NCBI GenBank assembly: GCA_046315175.1
Contig: JBKDBK010000065.1
Span: 1-15,828, forward strand
Reading direction: 5' to 3'
From: UBA8828 sp046315175
GTDB taxonomy: Bacteria > Verrucomicrobiota > Verrucomicrobiia > Opitutales > UBA953
DNA: 15,828 nucleotides
The position numbers and the translations under genes are program-made. Positions 1 to 7,049 of this stretch are shown here, piece by piece. The notes beneath the pieces are model-generated. The model was given only the letters and a program-made list of their open reading frames with translations, had not been told where the DNA came from and made no database searches. Position 1 is the stretch's first letter. Each line of letters starts with the position of its first letter.

Positions 1-1
1 A

Positions 2-1006
2 AGCCTCCTCGCCGTCGCCGGACTGTTCGCCGGCGCGACGTGGCTGGCCTTGGGCGGCAGGCGGACCGAGGCCCCGCTCGCCGAGCCGGCCAGCCCGGTC
101 GCGGCGCGAGGCGCCCCTGGAGCGGCGACAAGGCCGTCCGCACCCAAGCCTGGCGACGCCAAGCCGCGCGACCTGGGCGCGGTCATCGCGCGCGCCTCGA
201 GGCCGGATGCCGACCCGGTCACGCTGCTGGCCGCGGCCCTCGTGACAAGGGACGAGGCGTGGCTGCGGCGGGCCGCCGAGCTCAACCCTGGCGACCCGGA
301 TGTGCTGATCGCCCTGGTGCGCGCGGCCAGGACGCCGGAGGAGCGGGCGGCCGCGCTGGCGGCGTTCCGAGCAGCGGACCCGGACAACGCGATGGGCTAT
401 TACCTGACGGCAGCCGACGCCGCAAAGGCGGGCGACCCGACGGCGGCCGCGGCGGCCTTGGTCGACGCGTCAACGGCGGAGGAGCTCCGCCGGGGCGAGG
501 TGCGGCTGCTCCTGGAGACCGACGCGCTGCTGCGGGAGGCGGGCGCGGGTGACCTGGAGGCGCATATCATCGCAGTCGGGCTGGTGCCGGCTTGGTCGGG
601 CGCGGAGCTGTTGAGGCTCGGCAAGGGGTTGGGCGACCTGCAACGGATCTTCGTCGAGCTCGGCGACTGGGACGAGGCGGACTTCCTGCTCGAGCAGACG
701 CTGAGGCTGGGCGGGAGCCTGCGCCAGGGCGGGCTGCTGCTGGACAACCTCGGCGGCGCGCACATGGAAACCGGCCTGCTCAGCGCGCTGGATCCGGAAA
801 CGGTGATCGCCTGGGACGGCGAGCGGGCAGGCGAGCGGCTGGCCGACCTGGAGAAGGAACGCGCCGAGATCGCGGGGCTGGCCGGGGACACCGAACGGCT
901 GATGGGGCGGTTCCAAGGCCTCGACGCGGCGGGCTGGGCGGAATACCGCCGACGCCTCGCCGGCGAAGGCGAGCGGGCGGCGCTGCGCTGGCTGCTGGAC
1001 CGCTGA
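2..1006 (+). CDS. Membrane-anchored TPR-like helical protein (5' truncated)
   Basis: The frame is open from the left edge to a TGA at 1004-1006, so the true start lies outside the window; 334 residues are visible. The first ~19 (SLLAVAGLFAGATWLALGG) are hydrophobic and look like a transmembrane anchor or the end of a signal peptide. A Pro/Ala-rich linker of about 35 residues follows. The rest is Ala/Leu/Glu-rich and helical, with TPR-like pieces such as AELNPGDPDVLIALVRAA and a charged C-terminal helix. I recognise no enzyme motif. A TTG at position 50 could serve as a start, but it would cut the hydrophobic segment in half, so I prefer the longer frame. It converges on ahcY with only 12 bp between stop codons. 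Likely an envelope-associated protein with its helical part outside the cytoplasm; the function is unknown. Confidence 0.7.
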   Translation, partial: SLLAVAGLFAGATWLALGGRRTEAPLAEPASPVAARGAPGAATRPSAPKPGDAKPRDLGAVIARASRPDADPVTLLAAALVTRDEAWLRRAAELNPGDPDVLIALVRAARTPEERAAALAAFRAADPDNAMGYYLTAADAAKAGDPTAAAAALVDASTAEELRRGEVRLLLETDALLREAGAGDLEAHIIAVGLVPAWSGAELLRLGKGLGDLQRIFVELGDWDEADFLLEQTLRLGGSLRQGGLLLDNLGGAHMETGLLSALDPETVIAWDGERAGERLADLEKERAEIAGLAGDTERLMGRFQGLDAAGWAEYRRRLAGEGERAALRWLLDR

Positions 1007-1018
1007 GCCGGCCCAGGC

Positions 1019-2461
1019 TCAGTAGCGGTAGTTGTCGGGCTTGAACGGGCCCTCGGGCTTGACGCCGATGTAGTCGGCCTGGGCCTTGGTGAGCTGGGTC
1101 AGCTTGGCGCCGATCTTGGCGAGGTGAAGCCGGGCGACCTCCTCGTCGAGATGCTTGGGAAGGACGACGACGCCGGGCTTGGCGGCGGCGCGGGTCTCCC
1201 AGAGGTGGAGCTGGGCGAGGGTCTGGTTGGAGAAGGAGGTGGACATGACGTAGCTCGGGTGGCCGGTGGCGCAGCCGAGGTTGACGAGGCGGCCCTCGGC
1301 GAGGACGTAGAGCTGGCGGCCGTCCTTGAGCGTGTAGCGGTCGACCTGGGGCTTGATGGTGTCCTTGCGCACGCCCTTGGCGGCGTTGAGGCGGACGACC
1401 TGGATCTCGTTGTCGAAGTGGCCGATGTTGCAGACGATGGCCTGGTCCTTCATCGCGAGCAGGTGCTCGAGGGTGAGGATGTCGCGGTTGCCGGTGGCGG
1501 TGACGTAGATGTCGGCGACGGGGAGGGCGTCCTCGACGGTGACGACGCGGTAGCCCTCCATGGCGGCCTGCAGGGCGCAGATGGGGTCGACCTCGGCGAT
1601 CATGACGGTGCAGCCGAGGCCGCGGAGGGACTGGGCGGAGCCCTTGCCGACGTCGCCGTAGCCGATGACGAGGGCGACCTTGCCCGCGATCATGACGTCG
1701 GTCGCGCGCTTGATGCCGTCGACCAGCGACTCGCGGCAGCCGTAGAGGTTGTCGAACTTGGACTTGGTGGCGGTGTCGTTGACATTGACCGCGGGCACGA
1801 GGAGGGAGCCTTCCTCGAGCATGCGGTAGAGGCGCTTGACGCCGGTGGTGGTCTCCTCGGAGACGCCCTTCCAGTCCTTGACCACCCTGTGCCAGTGGCC
1901 GGGGTGCGACTTGGCGACGCGCTTGAGGAGGTCCTTGACGACCTGCTCCTCCTCAGAGTCGGCCTTGCCGTTGACCCACTTGGAGCCGTTCTCGAGCTCA
2001 TAGCCCTTGTGGATGAGCAGGGTGGCGTCGCCCCCGTCGTCGACAATGAGCTGGGGCCCCTTGCCGTCGGGCCAGGTCAGGGCGCGCCAGGTGCACTCCC
2101 AGTACTCCTCGAGGGTCTCGCCCTTCCAGGCGAAGACGGGAATGCCGGCCTTGGCGATGGCGGCGGCGGCGTGGTCCTGGGTGGAGAAGATGTTGCAGGA
2201 GGCCCAGCGGACATCGGCGCCGAGCGCGGCGAGCGTCTCGATGAGGACGGCCGTCTGGATGGTCATGTGCAGCGAGCCGCTGACGCGGACACCCTTGAGG
2301 GGCTTGCGCTTGGCGTGCTTGGCGCGGAGGGCCATCAGGCCGGGCATCTCGTGCTCGGCGACCTGGATTTCCTTGCGACCCCACTCGGCGAGGGCGAGGT
2401 CGGCGACCTTGAAATCAGGCTGGGCGAGGCGCTTGGCGCCGGTGGGTTTTTCGGAGTACAT
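1019..2461 (-). CDS. ahcY: S-adenosylhomocysteine hydrolase
   Basis: 480 residues. The enzyme reversibly splits S-adenosylhomocysteine into adenosine and homocysteine, using bound NAD+, in the cytoplasm; this removes the product inhibitor of methyltransferases. Visible features are the DDGGD substrate-site motif (141-145), EET (202-204), the catalytic stretch TKSKFDN with K233 and D237, the NAD-binding GYGDVGKG (267-274), and the family-typical C-terminus KPDNYRY, which contributes to the NAD site of the neighbouring subunit. The ~40-residue insertion near 155-200 is the form found in many bacteria and plants, and it explains 480 residues against ~432 in mammals. The ATG at 2461 starts the expected N-terminus. 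There is no Shine-Dalgarno sequence; the bases before ATG are pyrimidine-rich. It lies 127 bp downstream of metK on the same strand and may be co-transcribed. Confidence 0.98.
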   Translation of the reverse strand: MYSEKPTGAKRLAQPDFKVADLALAEWGRKEIQVAEHEMPGLMALRAKHAKRKPLKGVRVSGSLHMTIQTAVLIETLAALGADVRWASCNIFSTQDHAAAAIAKAGIPVFAWKGETLEEYWECTWRALTWPDGKGPQLIVDDGGDATLLIHKGYELENGSKWVNGKADSEEEQVVKDLLKRVAKSHPGHWHRVVKDWKGVSEETTTGVKRLYRMLEEGSLLVPAVNVNDTATKSKFDNLYGCRESLVDGIKRATDVMIAGKVALVIGYGDVGKGSAQSLRGLGCTVMIAEVDPICALQAAMEGYRVVTVEDALPVADIYVTATGNRDILTLEHLLAMKDQAIVCNIGHFDNEIQVVRLNAAKGVRKDTIKPQVDRYTLKDGRQLYVLAEGRLVNLGCATGHPSYVMSTSFSNQTLAQLHLWETRAAAKPGVVVLPKHLDEEVARLHLAKIGAKLTQLTKAQADYIGVKPEGPFKPDNYRY

Positions 2462-2588
2462 AAGTGGGAGGGAAGGGGGCGAGGGATTCGGGGGGATGCG
2501 GAGGGCAGGAGGGGGGAATGGGGAATCGGAATGGGGCGGGTTGGACTTATCTCATCCCTTCATCATTTCATCCTCTTCATCTCCCTGG
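2462..2588 (-). promoter_or_regulatory. metK-ahcY intergenic leader with GATGA repeats
   Basis: A 127-bp gap between the metK stop and the ahcY start. Read on the minus strand, it begins with four GATGA units (plus-strand TCATC at 2552-2556, 2560-2564, 2568-2572 and 2577-2581), spaced 8-9 nt. The 10-mer AGATAAGTCC follows (plus 2543-2552) and is shared with the metK leader. The last ~70 nt are very pyrimidine-rich up to the start codon. I compared it by eye with the conserved core of the SAH riboswitch and found no match. It could hold an ahcY promoter or be untranslated spacer of a metK-ahcY transcript. Confidence 0.35.
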
Positions 2589-3764
2589 TCAGGCCTTGAG
2601 GGCCTTGAGGAAGGCGGCGAGGCGGGTGGTTTGCTCCCAGGGGAGGCCCTTCTTGCCAAAGTGGCCGTAGTGGGTGCTCTCGCGGTAGATCGGGCGGCGG
2701 AGGTCGAGCTGGCGGAGGATCTCGGCGGGGTTGAAGCGGAAGACCTTGCGGACGGCGGCGAGGATGCGCGCGTCGGGAAGACGCCCGGTGCCGAAGGTGT
2801 CGAGGTGGAGGCTGGTGGGCTCGGGGTGGCCGATGGCGTAGGCGAACTGGATCTCGCAGCGGTCGGCGACGCCGGCGGCGACGAGGTGCTTGGCGACCCA
2901 GCGGCCCATGTAGGCGGCGGAGCGGTCGACCTTGGTGGGGTCCTTGCCGGAGAAAGCGCCGCCGCCGTGGCGGCCCATGCCGCCGTAGGTGTCGACGATG
3001 ATCTTGCGGCCGGTCAGGCCGCAGTCGCCCTGGGGCCCGCCGACGACGAATCGGCCGGTGGGGTTGATGAGGAACTCGGTGCGCTTGGAGAGGAGGGAGG
3101 CGGGGAGGGCCTTGCGGATGACCTGGTCGACGCAGAAGCGCTCGATCTGGCGATGGGAGACGTCCTCGGTGTGCTGGGTCGAGATGACGACGTTCTCGAC
3201 GGCGACGGGGCGCCCGTCCTCGTAGCGGACGGCGACCTGCGACTTGCAGTCGGGGCGGAGCCACTCGGTGCCCTTGGCGCCGGACTTGCGGAGGTCGGCG
3301 AGGCGGCGGTTGAGGCGGTGGGCGAACATGACCGGCGCGGGCATGAGCTCGGGGGTCTCGCGGGAGGCGTAGCCGAACATGATGCCCTGGTCGCCGGCGC
3401 CCATCTTGGCGTGCTTCTTGCCCTCGGCCTTGCGCGCGTCGACGCCCTGGGCGATGTCGGGCGACTGGCGGGTGGTGAGGTTGGTGAAGAAGACGCGGTC
3501 GGCGTGGAAGACATCGTCGTCGTTGACGTAGCCGATGCGGCGGATGGCCTCGCGGGCGACCTGCTCGTAGTTGACCTTGGCTCGGGTGGTGATCTCGCCG
3601 GCGATGACGACCTGGTTGCTCTTCACGAGGGTCTCGCAGGCGACGCGGGAGAGAGGGTCCTGGGCGAGGCAGGCGTCGAGCACGGCGTCGGAGATGCCGT
3701 CGGCGACCTTGTCGGGGTGGCCCTCGCCGACGGACTCGGAGGAGAAGAGGTAGCTGTGGGACAT
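2589..3764 (-). CDS. metK: Methionine adenosyltransferase (SAM synthetase)
   Basis: 391 residues, the usual family length. It makes S-adenosylmethionine from ATP and methionine in the cytoplasm. All signatures are visible: GEGHPDK (13-19), GAGDQG followed by IMFGY (122-132), and the glycine-rich GGGAFSGKD (267-275) that binds phosphate. The start at 3764 gives the canonical N-terminus MSHSYLFSSESVGEGHPDK. An in-frame ATG at 3797 would add 11 residues (MNPFSDKSLSP) and cannot be excluded. Neither start has a Shine-Dalgarno sequence; CCCTGTCCCCC precedes the chosen ATG. It is followed on the same strand by ahcY, which disposes of the product of SAM-dependent methylation, so the pair forms a methyl-cycle unit. 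The upstream propeller/cytochrome gene appears separated from it by a terminator. Confidence 0.98.
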   Translation of the reverse strand: MSHSYLFSSESVGEGHPDKVADGISDAVLDACLAQDPLSRVACETLVKSNQVVIAGEITTRAKVNYEQVAREAIRRIGYVNDDDVFHADRVFFTNLTTRQSPDIAQGVDARKAEGKKHAKMGAGDQGIMFGYASRETPELMPAPVMFAHRLNRRLADLRKSGAKGTEWLRPDCKSQVAVRYEDGRPVAVENVVISTQHTEDVSHRQIERFCVDQVIRKALPASLLSKRTEFLINPTGRFVVGGPQGDCGLTGRKIIVDTYGGMGRHGGGAFSGKDPTKVDRSAAYMGRWVAKHLVAAGVADRCEIQFAYAIGHPEPTSLHLDTFGTGRLPDARILAAVRKVFRFNPAEILRQLDLRRPIYRESTHYGHFGKKGLPWEQTTRLAAFLKALKA

Positions 3765-3837
3765 GGGGGACAGGGACTTATCTGAGAAGGGATTCATCAA
3801 CTTATCAAGATTGGATGATGGATTATGCGATTCCGGC
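3765..3837 (-). promoter_or_regulatory. AT-rich metK leader with two GATAAGT repeats
   Basis: This stretch upstream of metK is clearly more AT-rich than its surroundings, as expected of a promoter region. On the minus strand the 7-mer GATAAGT occurs twice (plus 3800-3806 and 3776-3782), with starts 24 nt apart. The second copy is part of AGATAAGTCC, also found before ahcY. I cannot assign convincing -35 and -10 boxes. The plus-strand string CTTATCAAGA resembles the start of a SAM-I riboswitch, but it is on the wrong strand and the rest of that motif is absent. Confidence 0.35.
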
Positions 3838-3855
3838 AAAAAAGCCCGGCCGGGC
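3838..3855 (-). terminator. Probable intrinsic terminator of the propeller/cytochrome gene
   Basis: On the minus strand, the self-complementary GCCCGGCCGGGC (plus 3844-3855) is followed directly by six T residues (plus A-run 3838-3843). It begins about 31 nt after the stop codon of the propeller/cytochrome gene and before the metK leader, exactly where a terminator is expected. The stem is short if a 4-nt loop forms, but neighbouring GC-rich sequence may lengthen it. Confidence 0.6.
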
Positions 3856-3886
3856 GGCGGGGCCGGGGCGGGGCGCCGGCGGCGAA

Positions 3887-6800
3887 TCAGCCCCCGGTGG
3901 CGCGGAGGGAGACGAGGTACTCGATGAGGGCGGTGAACTCCTCGGCGCTGAGGTTGGCGGCGAGGCCGGCCGGCATGAGCGACTGGGGGAGGATGGTCTG
4001 CTCGGCGACATCGGCGCGGCGCAGGGTGCTGGCGACGCCGGCGATGTTGCGGAGGGAGACGACGCCGTCGGCCTCGCCGACGACGAAGCCGATCTGGGAG
4101 GACCCGTCCTTCATGCGGAACATGGCGGTCTGGAAGCCCTGGGCGACGACCTTGCCGGGCTCGAGGATGGACTCGATGAGGTACTCGCGGCTGAACTTGG
4201 CGCCGGCGGCGCCGAGGTAGGGCCCCTTCTGCTCGGCGGCGGGGTCGACGCTGTGGCAGGCGATGCAGCCCTGCTGGACGTAGAGGCGCTTGCCCAGCGC
4301 GATGTCGCCCTTGCCGCGGAGGGCGGCGGCGAGCGCCTCGGCGGCGGGCATCTCGCCGACCTTCTTGCCGGCGTGGGCGGCGGCGGCCTTGCCGGCCTCG
4401 CGGGCGGCCTTGGCGGCGTTGATGAGCTGGACATTGTCGCCGGCGATGGCGGCGTCGATGGCCTGGTCGAAGCCGCCCACGCGGAGGTCGGCGATGGCGA
4501 GGAAGAAGCCGATCTCGCGGGGATTCTTGTCGATCTCCTTCCGGACCTGGGCCTTCTGGGCGTCCTTGGCGAGGGGGCTGTTGAGGACGGTGAGGAGGGA
4601 GCGCCAGAGGACGCGGGAGACGGCGTCCTCGGCGCCGTTGGCGAGGGCGCGGAGCTGGGCGACCTCGTTGCCGCGCTGGGCGTCGTTGACGAAGTCGCCG
4701 ATGGCCTGCTCGGCGGCGGCGGGGGCGCCGGACTCCTTGGACCAGGCGGCGAGGACCTGGACGCGGAGGCTGAGGGCGTCCTTGCCCTCGTAGCGGCGCA
4801 GGGCGCCGAGGCAGGCGAGGCGCTCGTCCCAGGGGCGCTTGGCGGAGAGAGCGGCGTCCTTGAGCAGGGTGGCGTCGGCCTGGGTCGGGCTGAGCTTGGC
4901 GAGGAGGATCTGGAGGGCGTCGATATCGCCGAGCTTGAGGTCGGCGACGGCGATGCGGTTCTTGGCGAGGACCTGGAGGGCGGCGGGGCGGGCGGCGGCG
5001 GGCAGGCCGGGGAAGGCGGCCTCGATGCCGGCGCGGATGCGGGGGGTGAGCTCCCATTCGGCGGGCTCGAAGTAGGGGCCGCGGTCGTCGGGGCGGGTGT
5101 GCCACCAATCCTTGTAGTTCCAGGGCTTCTCGCGGTGGTAGAGGCGGGCGAGCGCGCCGATGGCGGCGGCGCGGAGGGCGGGATCGGGGGACTCGGAGAG
5201 GGCGAGGGCGCCGTCGACCGCCTCCTTGGAGTGGATCATCTGGAGGGCGCGCAGGGCGGTTTCGCGCTGGGCGGGCTGGCGGGCGGCGGCGAGGAGAGCG
5301 GGCACATTGCCGAGGCGGGCGAGGACCTGGACGGCGGTGTGGGGAAGGCGGAGGTTCTCGCCCTTGGCGGCGTCGGCGGGCGCCTTGGACCAGTCGGCGG
5401 CGGCGGCGAGGAGGGCGGGGGCGGCGTCGCGGGCGCCGAGGCGCTGGAGGCCGATGGCGGCCTGGAGGCGGACACGCGGGTCGGGATCGGCGAGAGCCTG
5501 GACGAAGGGCTCGGTCGGGACGCCCTTGGTCTCGCCGAGCCGGTCGGCGAGGGCGCGGAGGGCGAACTCGCGCACCTTGGCGTCGCGGGTGAGGCGGACG
5601 AGGCCGTCGGTGGACTTGGCGCCGAGGAGCTGCTTGTAGGTGAAGACGGCGGCGACGCGGTGGTAGAGGTGGGCCTGGGTGTCGGCAGCGAGGGCGAGGA
5701 TGGCGTCGGCCTGGGCGGTGAGGCGGAGGTCGAGGATGCGGCGGGAGGCCTCGAGGCGCTGGACGGAGCTCTCGGAGGCGAGGAGGCGGACGAGGTCGGC
5801 GGGCGAGGCCTTGGTCACGTCGACGTAGCGGTTGGGCTTAACCCCGGGGGCGACGACCTGCTGGATGCGGCCCTGGGGCTTGCCCTTGCCGAGGTAGTTG
5901 TAGCCGCCGGCGCGCCAGTCGGAGATGTAGAGGCGCGAGTTGCCGTCGACGTCGATGTCGGTCGCGTGGCGGACCTTCTGGAAGGTCTGCTGCTGGGCGA
6001 CGAAGCTGGCCTCGAAGGGCTTGAGCGGGTGGTTGTGGATGGTACCGGTGGTCCAGTCGCAGGTGAAGAGGGTCTCGCCCCAGCCGGCGGGGAAGCCGGG
6101 CTCGGAGAGGTAGAGGGCGCCGGTGCCGGAGCCGCCGCCGTAGTCGGCGAGGAAGCCGACGGTCTCGTCGGGGAAGTTCTTGTAGAGGCGGGGATAGCCG
6201 TGGTTGGCGAGGGCGGTGTGGTGGTGGAAGCGGGTGTTCCAGCCCTTGCCGTCGTTGGTGTTGTCGCGGGTGAAGAGGTCGAGCAGGGGGGAGATGGCGG
6301 TGTCGCACTGGTTGCGGGTCATCTCGGCGTAGAGCTCCATCTCGGTGCCGTCGGGGCGGACGCGGATGACGCCGCCGCCGTGGAGGGTGACGCGGCGGCC
6401 GTCGCGGCCCTTGGCGCCGTCCTTCTCGCGCTCGATGCCGGCGCCGAAGTCGCCCACGGAGATGTAGAGCCAGCCGTCGATGCCCATGCGGACGCCGTTG
6501 GTGGTGTGGTCGGCGCCGCGGGGATGCTCGATGCCCGCGCCGAGGCCCTCGACGAGGAGGAGCTTCTCGTCGGACTTCCCGTCGCCGGTCTTGTCGCGGA
6601 AGGCGGTGAGGAAGGGCGGGTGGATGAGGTAGAGGACGCCGCCGACGTAGTGGCCGCCGCGGGGCGAGTCGGCCTTGGTGAACTCGATCAGCTGGTCGGC
6701 CTTGCCGTCGGCGTCCTTGTCCCTCGCGATGAGGATGCGGCCCATGTCCTTGCCGTGGCCGAGGGAGCCGTTGCGGTCGGAGGAGATGTAGACGTCGCCG

Positions 6801-6937
6801 TCGGGCGCCGCGGTGATGGCGGTGGGATACAGCTCCGGCTCCAGGTCGGGGCCGACGAAGTCACGGATGACGAAACCCTCGGGCAGCGCCTGGGCCGAGG
6901 CGGCGAGGAGAAGCAAGGCGAGGGAAGCGCGGGCCAT
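3887..6937 (-). CDS. PVC-type membrane-bound dehydrogenase / HEAT / cytochrome c protein
   Basis: 1,016 residues. A signal peptide (1-17, likely cut after AQA) sends it out of the cytoplasm. Residues ~20-370 form the beta-propeller of the PVC-type putative membrane-bound dehydrogenase family, with Asp-rich loops that look able to bind calcium: DKDADGKAD (73-81) and DKTGDGKSD (115-123). Residues ~380-800 are Ala/Leu-rich HEAT-like helical repeats. The C-terminal ~130 residues are the PVC-type haem-binding domain: CIACH (C891, C894, H895) binds haem c, and M988 in QSLMPAGL is the likely axial ligand. Such proteins are numerous in Planctomycetes and Verrucomicrobia and are thought to oxidise sugars or related substrates; the substrate here is unknown. 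The ATG at 6937 is chosen because it gives a clean signal peptide; the frame itself continues upstream without one. No Shine-Dalgarno is visible. Confidence 0.9.
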   Translation of the reverse strand: MARASLALLLLAASAQALPEGFVIRDFVGPDLEPELYPTAITAAPDGDVYISSDRNGSLGHGKDMGRILIARDKDADGKADQLIEFTKADSPRGGHYVGGVLYLIHPPFLTAFRDKTGDGKSDEKLLLVEGLGAGIEHPRGADHTTNGVRMGIDGWLYISVGDFGAGIEREKDGAKGRDGRRVTLHGGGVIRVRPDGTEMELYAEMTRNQCDTAISPLLDLFTRDNTNDGKGWNTRFHHHTALANHGYPRLYKNFPDETVGFLADYGGGSGTGALYLSEPGFPAGWGETLFTCDWTTGTIHNHPLKPFEASFVAQQQTFQKVRHATDIDVDGNSRLYISDWRAGGYNYLGKGKPQGRIQQVVAPGVKPNRYVDVTKASPADLVRLLASESSVQRLEASRRILDLRLTAQADAILALAADTQAHLYHRVAAVFTYKQLLGAKSTDGLVRLTRDAKVREFALRALADRLGETKGVPTEPFVQALADPDPRVRLQAAIGLQRLGARDAAPALLAAAADWSKAPADAAKGENLRLPHTAVQVLARLGNVPALLAAARQPAQRETALRALQMIHSKEAVDGALALSESPDPALRAAAIGALARLYHREKPWNYKDWWHTRPDDRGPYFEPAEWELTPRIRAGIEAAFPGLPAAARPAALQVLAKNRIAVADLKLGDIDALQILLAKLSPTQADATLLKDAALSAKRPWDERLACLGALRRYEGKDALSLRVQVLAAWSKESGAPAAAEQAIGDFVNDAQRGNEVAQLRALANGAEDAVSRVLWRSLLTVLNSPLAKDAQKAQVRKEIDKNPREIGFFLAIADLRVGGFDQAIDAAIAGDNVQLINAAKAAREAGKAAAAHAGKKVGEMPAAEALAAALRGKGDIALGKRLYVQQGCIACHSVDPAAEQKGPYLGAAGAKFSREYLIESILEPGKVVAQGFQTAMFRMKDGSSQIGFVVGEADGVVSLRNIAGVASTLRRADVAEQTILPQSLMPAGLAANLSAEEFTALIEYLVSLRATGG

Positions 6938-7049
6938 GGTGGGAGAAGGGTAGATGTAGGAAGAGCCGACTTGGTTCCAAGCGGGAACCGCCCCGGCCCG
7001 CTTCGCGGCTTGCCCGGCCGGGCCGCCCGGGGCTAGCCATGGGGCAAGC
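6938..7049. promoter_or_regulatory. Divergent intergenic region with a 6-5-6 inverted repeat
   Basis: This 112-bp region lies between the divergent propeller/cytochrome and GH20 genes and must hold promoters for both. It contains GGTTCC-AAGCG-GGAACC (6973-6989), a perfect 6-bp inverted repeat with a 5-nt spacer, overlapping a second dyad CTTGG-TT-CCAAG (6970-6981). A weak minus-strand promoter (TTGGAA at 6980-6975, TACATC at 6958-6953, 16-nt spacer) would overlap the dyads, as an operator would. The rest is GC-rich and includes GCCCGGCCGGGC (7012-7023). No regulator can be named. Confidence 0.3.

Noticed and set aside
2462..2588. A SAH riboswitch before ahcY
   Set aside because: The conserved SAH riboswitch core with its paired GC-rich stems could not be found in the leader; only pyrimidine-rich sequence and GATGA repeats are present.
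1124..3785. Long plus-strand open frames opposite ahcY and metK
   Set aside because: Same Gly/Ala/Val/Asp-rich shadow composition; ahcY and metK on the minus strand carry every family motif.
3801..3810. CTTATCAAGA, which resembles the first bases of a SAM-I riboswitch near metK
   Set aside because: It is on the plus strand while metK is on the minus strand, and the GGAGGGA, GGCCC/GAUGAAACC and GGCAACC parts of the motif do not follow.
3815..7036. A continuous open frame of more than 1,000 codons on the plus strand opposite the propeller/cytochrome gene
   Set aside because: Its translation is a low-complexity Gly/Ala/Val/Glu/Asp string with no domain pattern. Such antisense frames arise from the codon bias of GC-rich genes; the minus-strand frame has a signal peptide, CxxCH and recognised domains.
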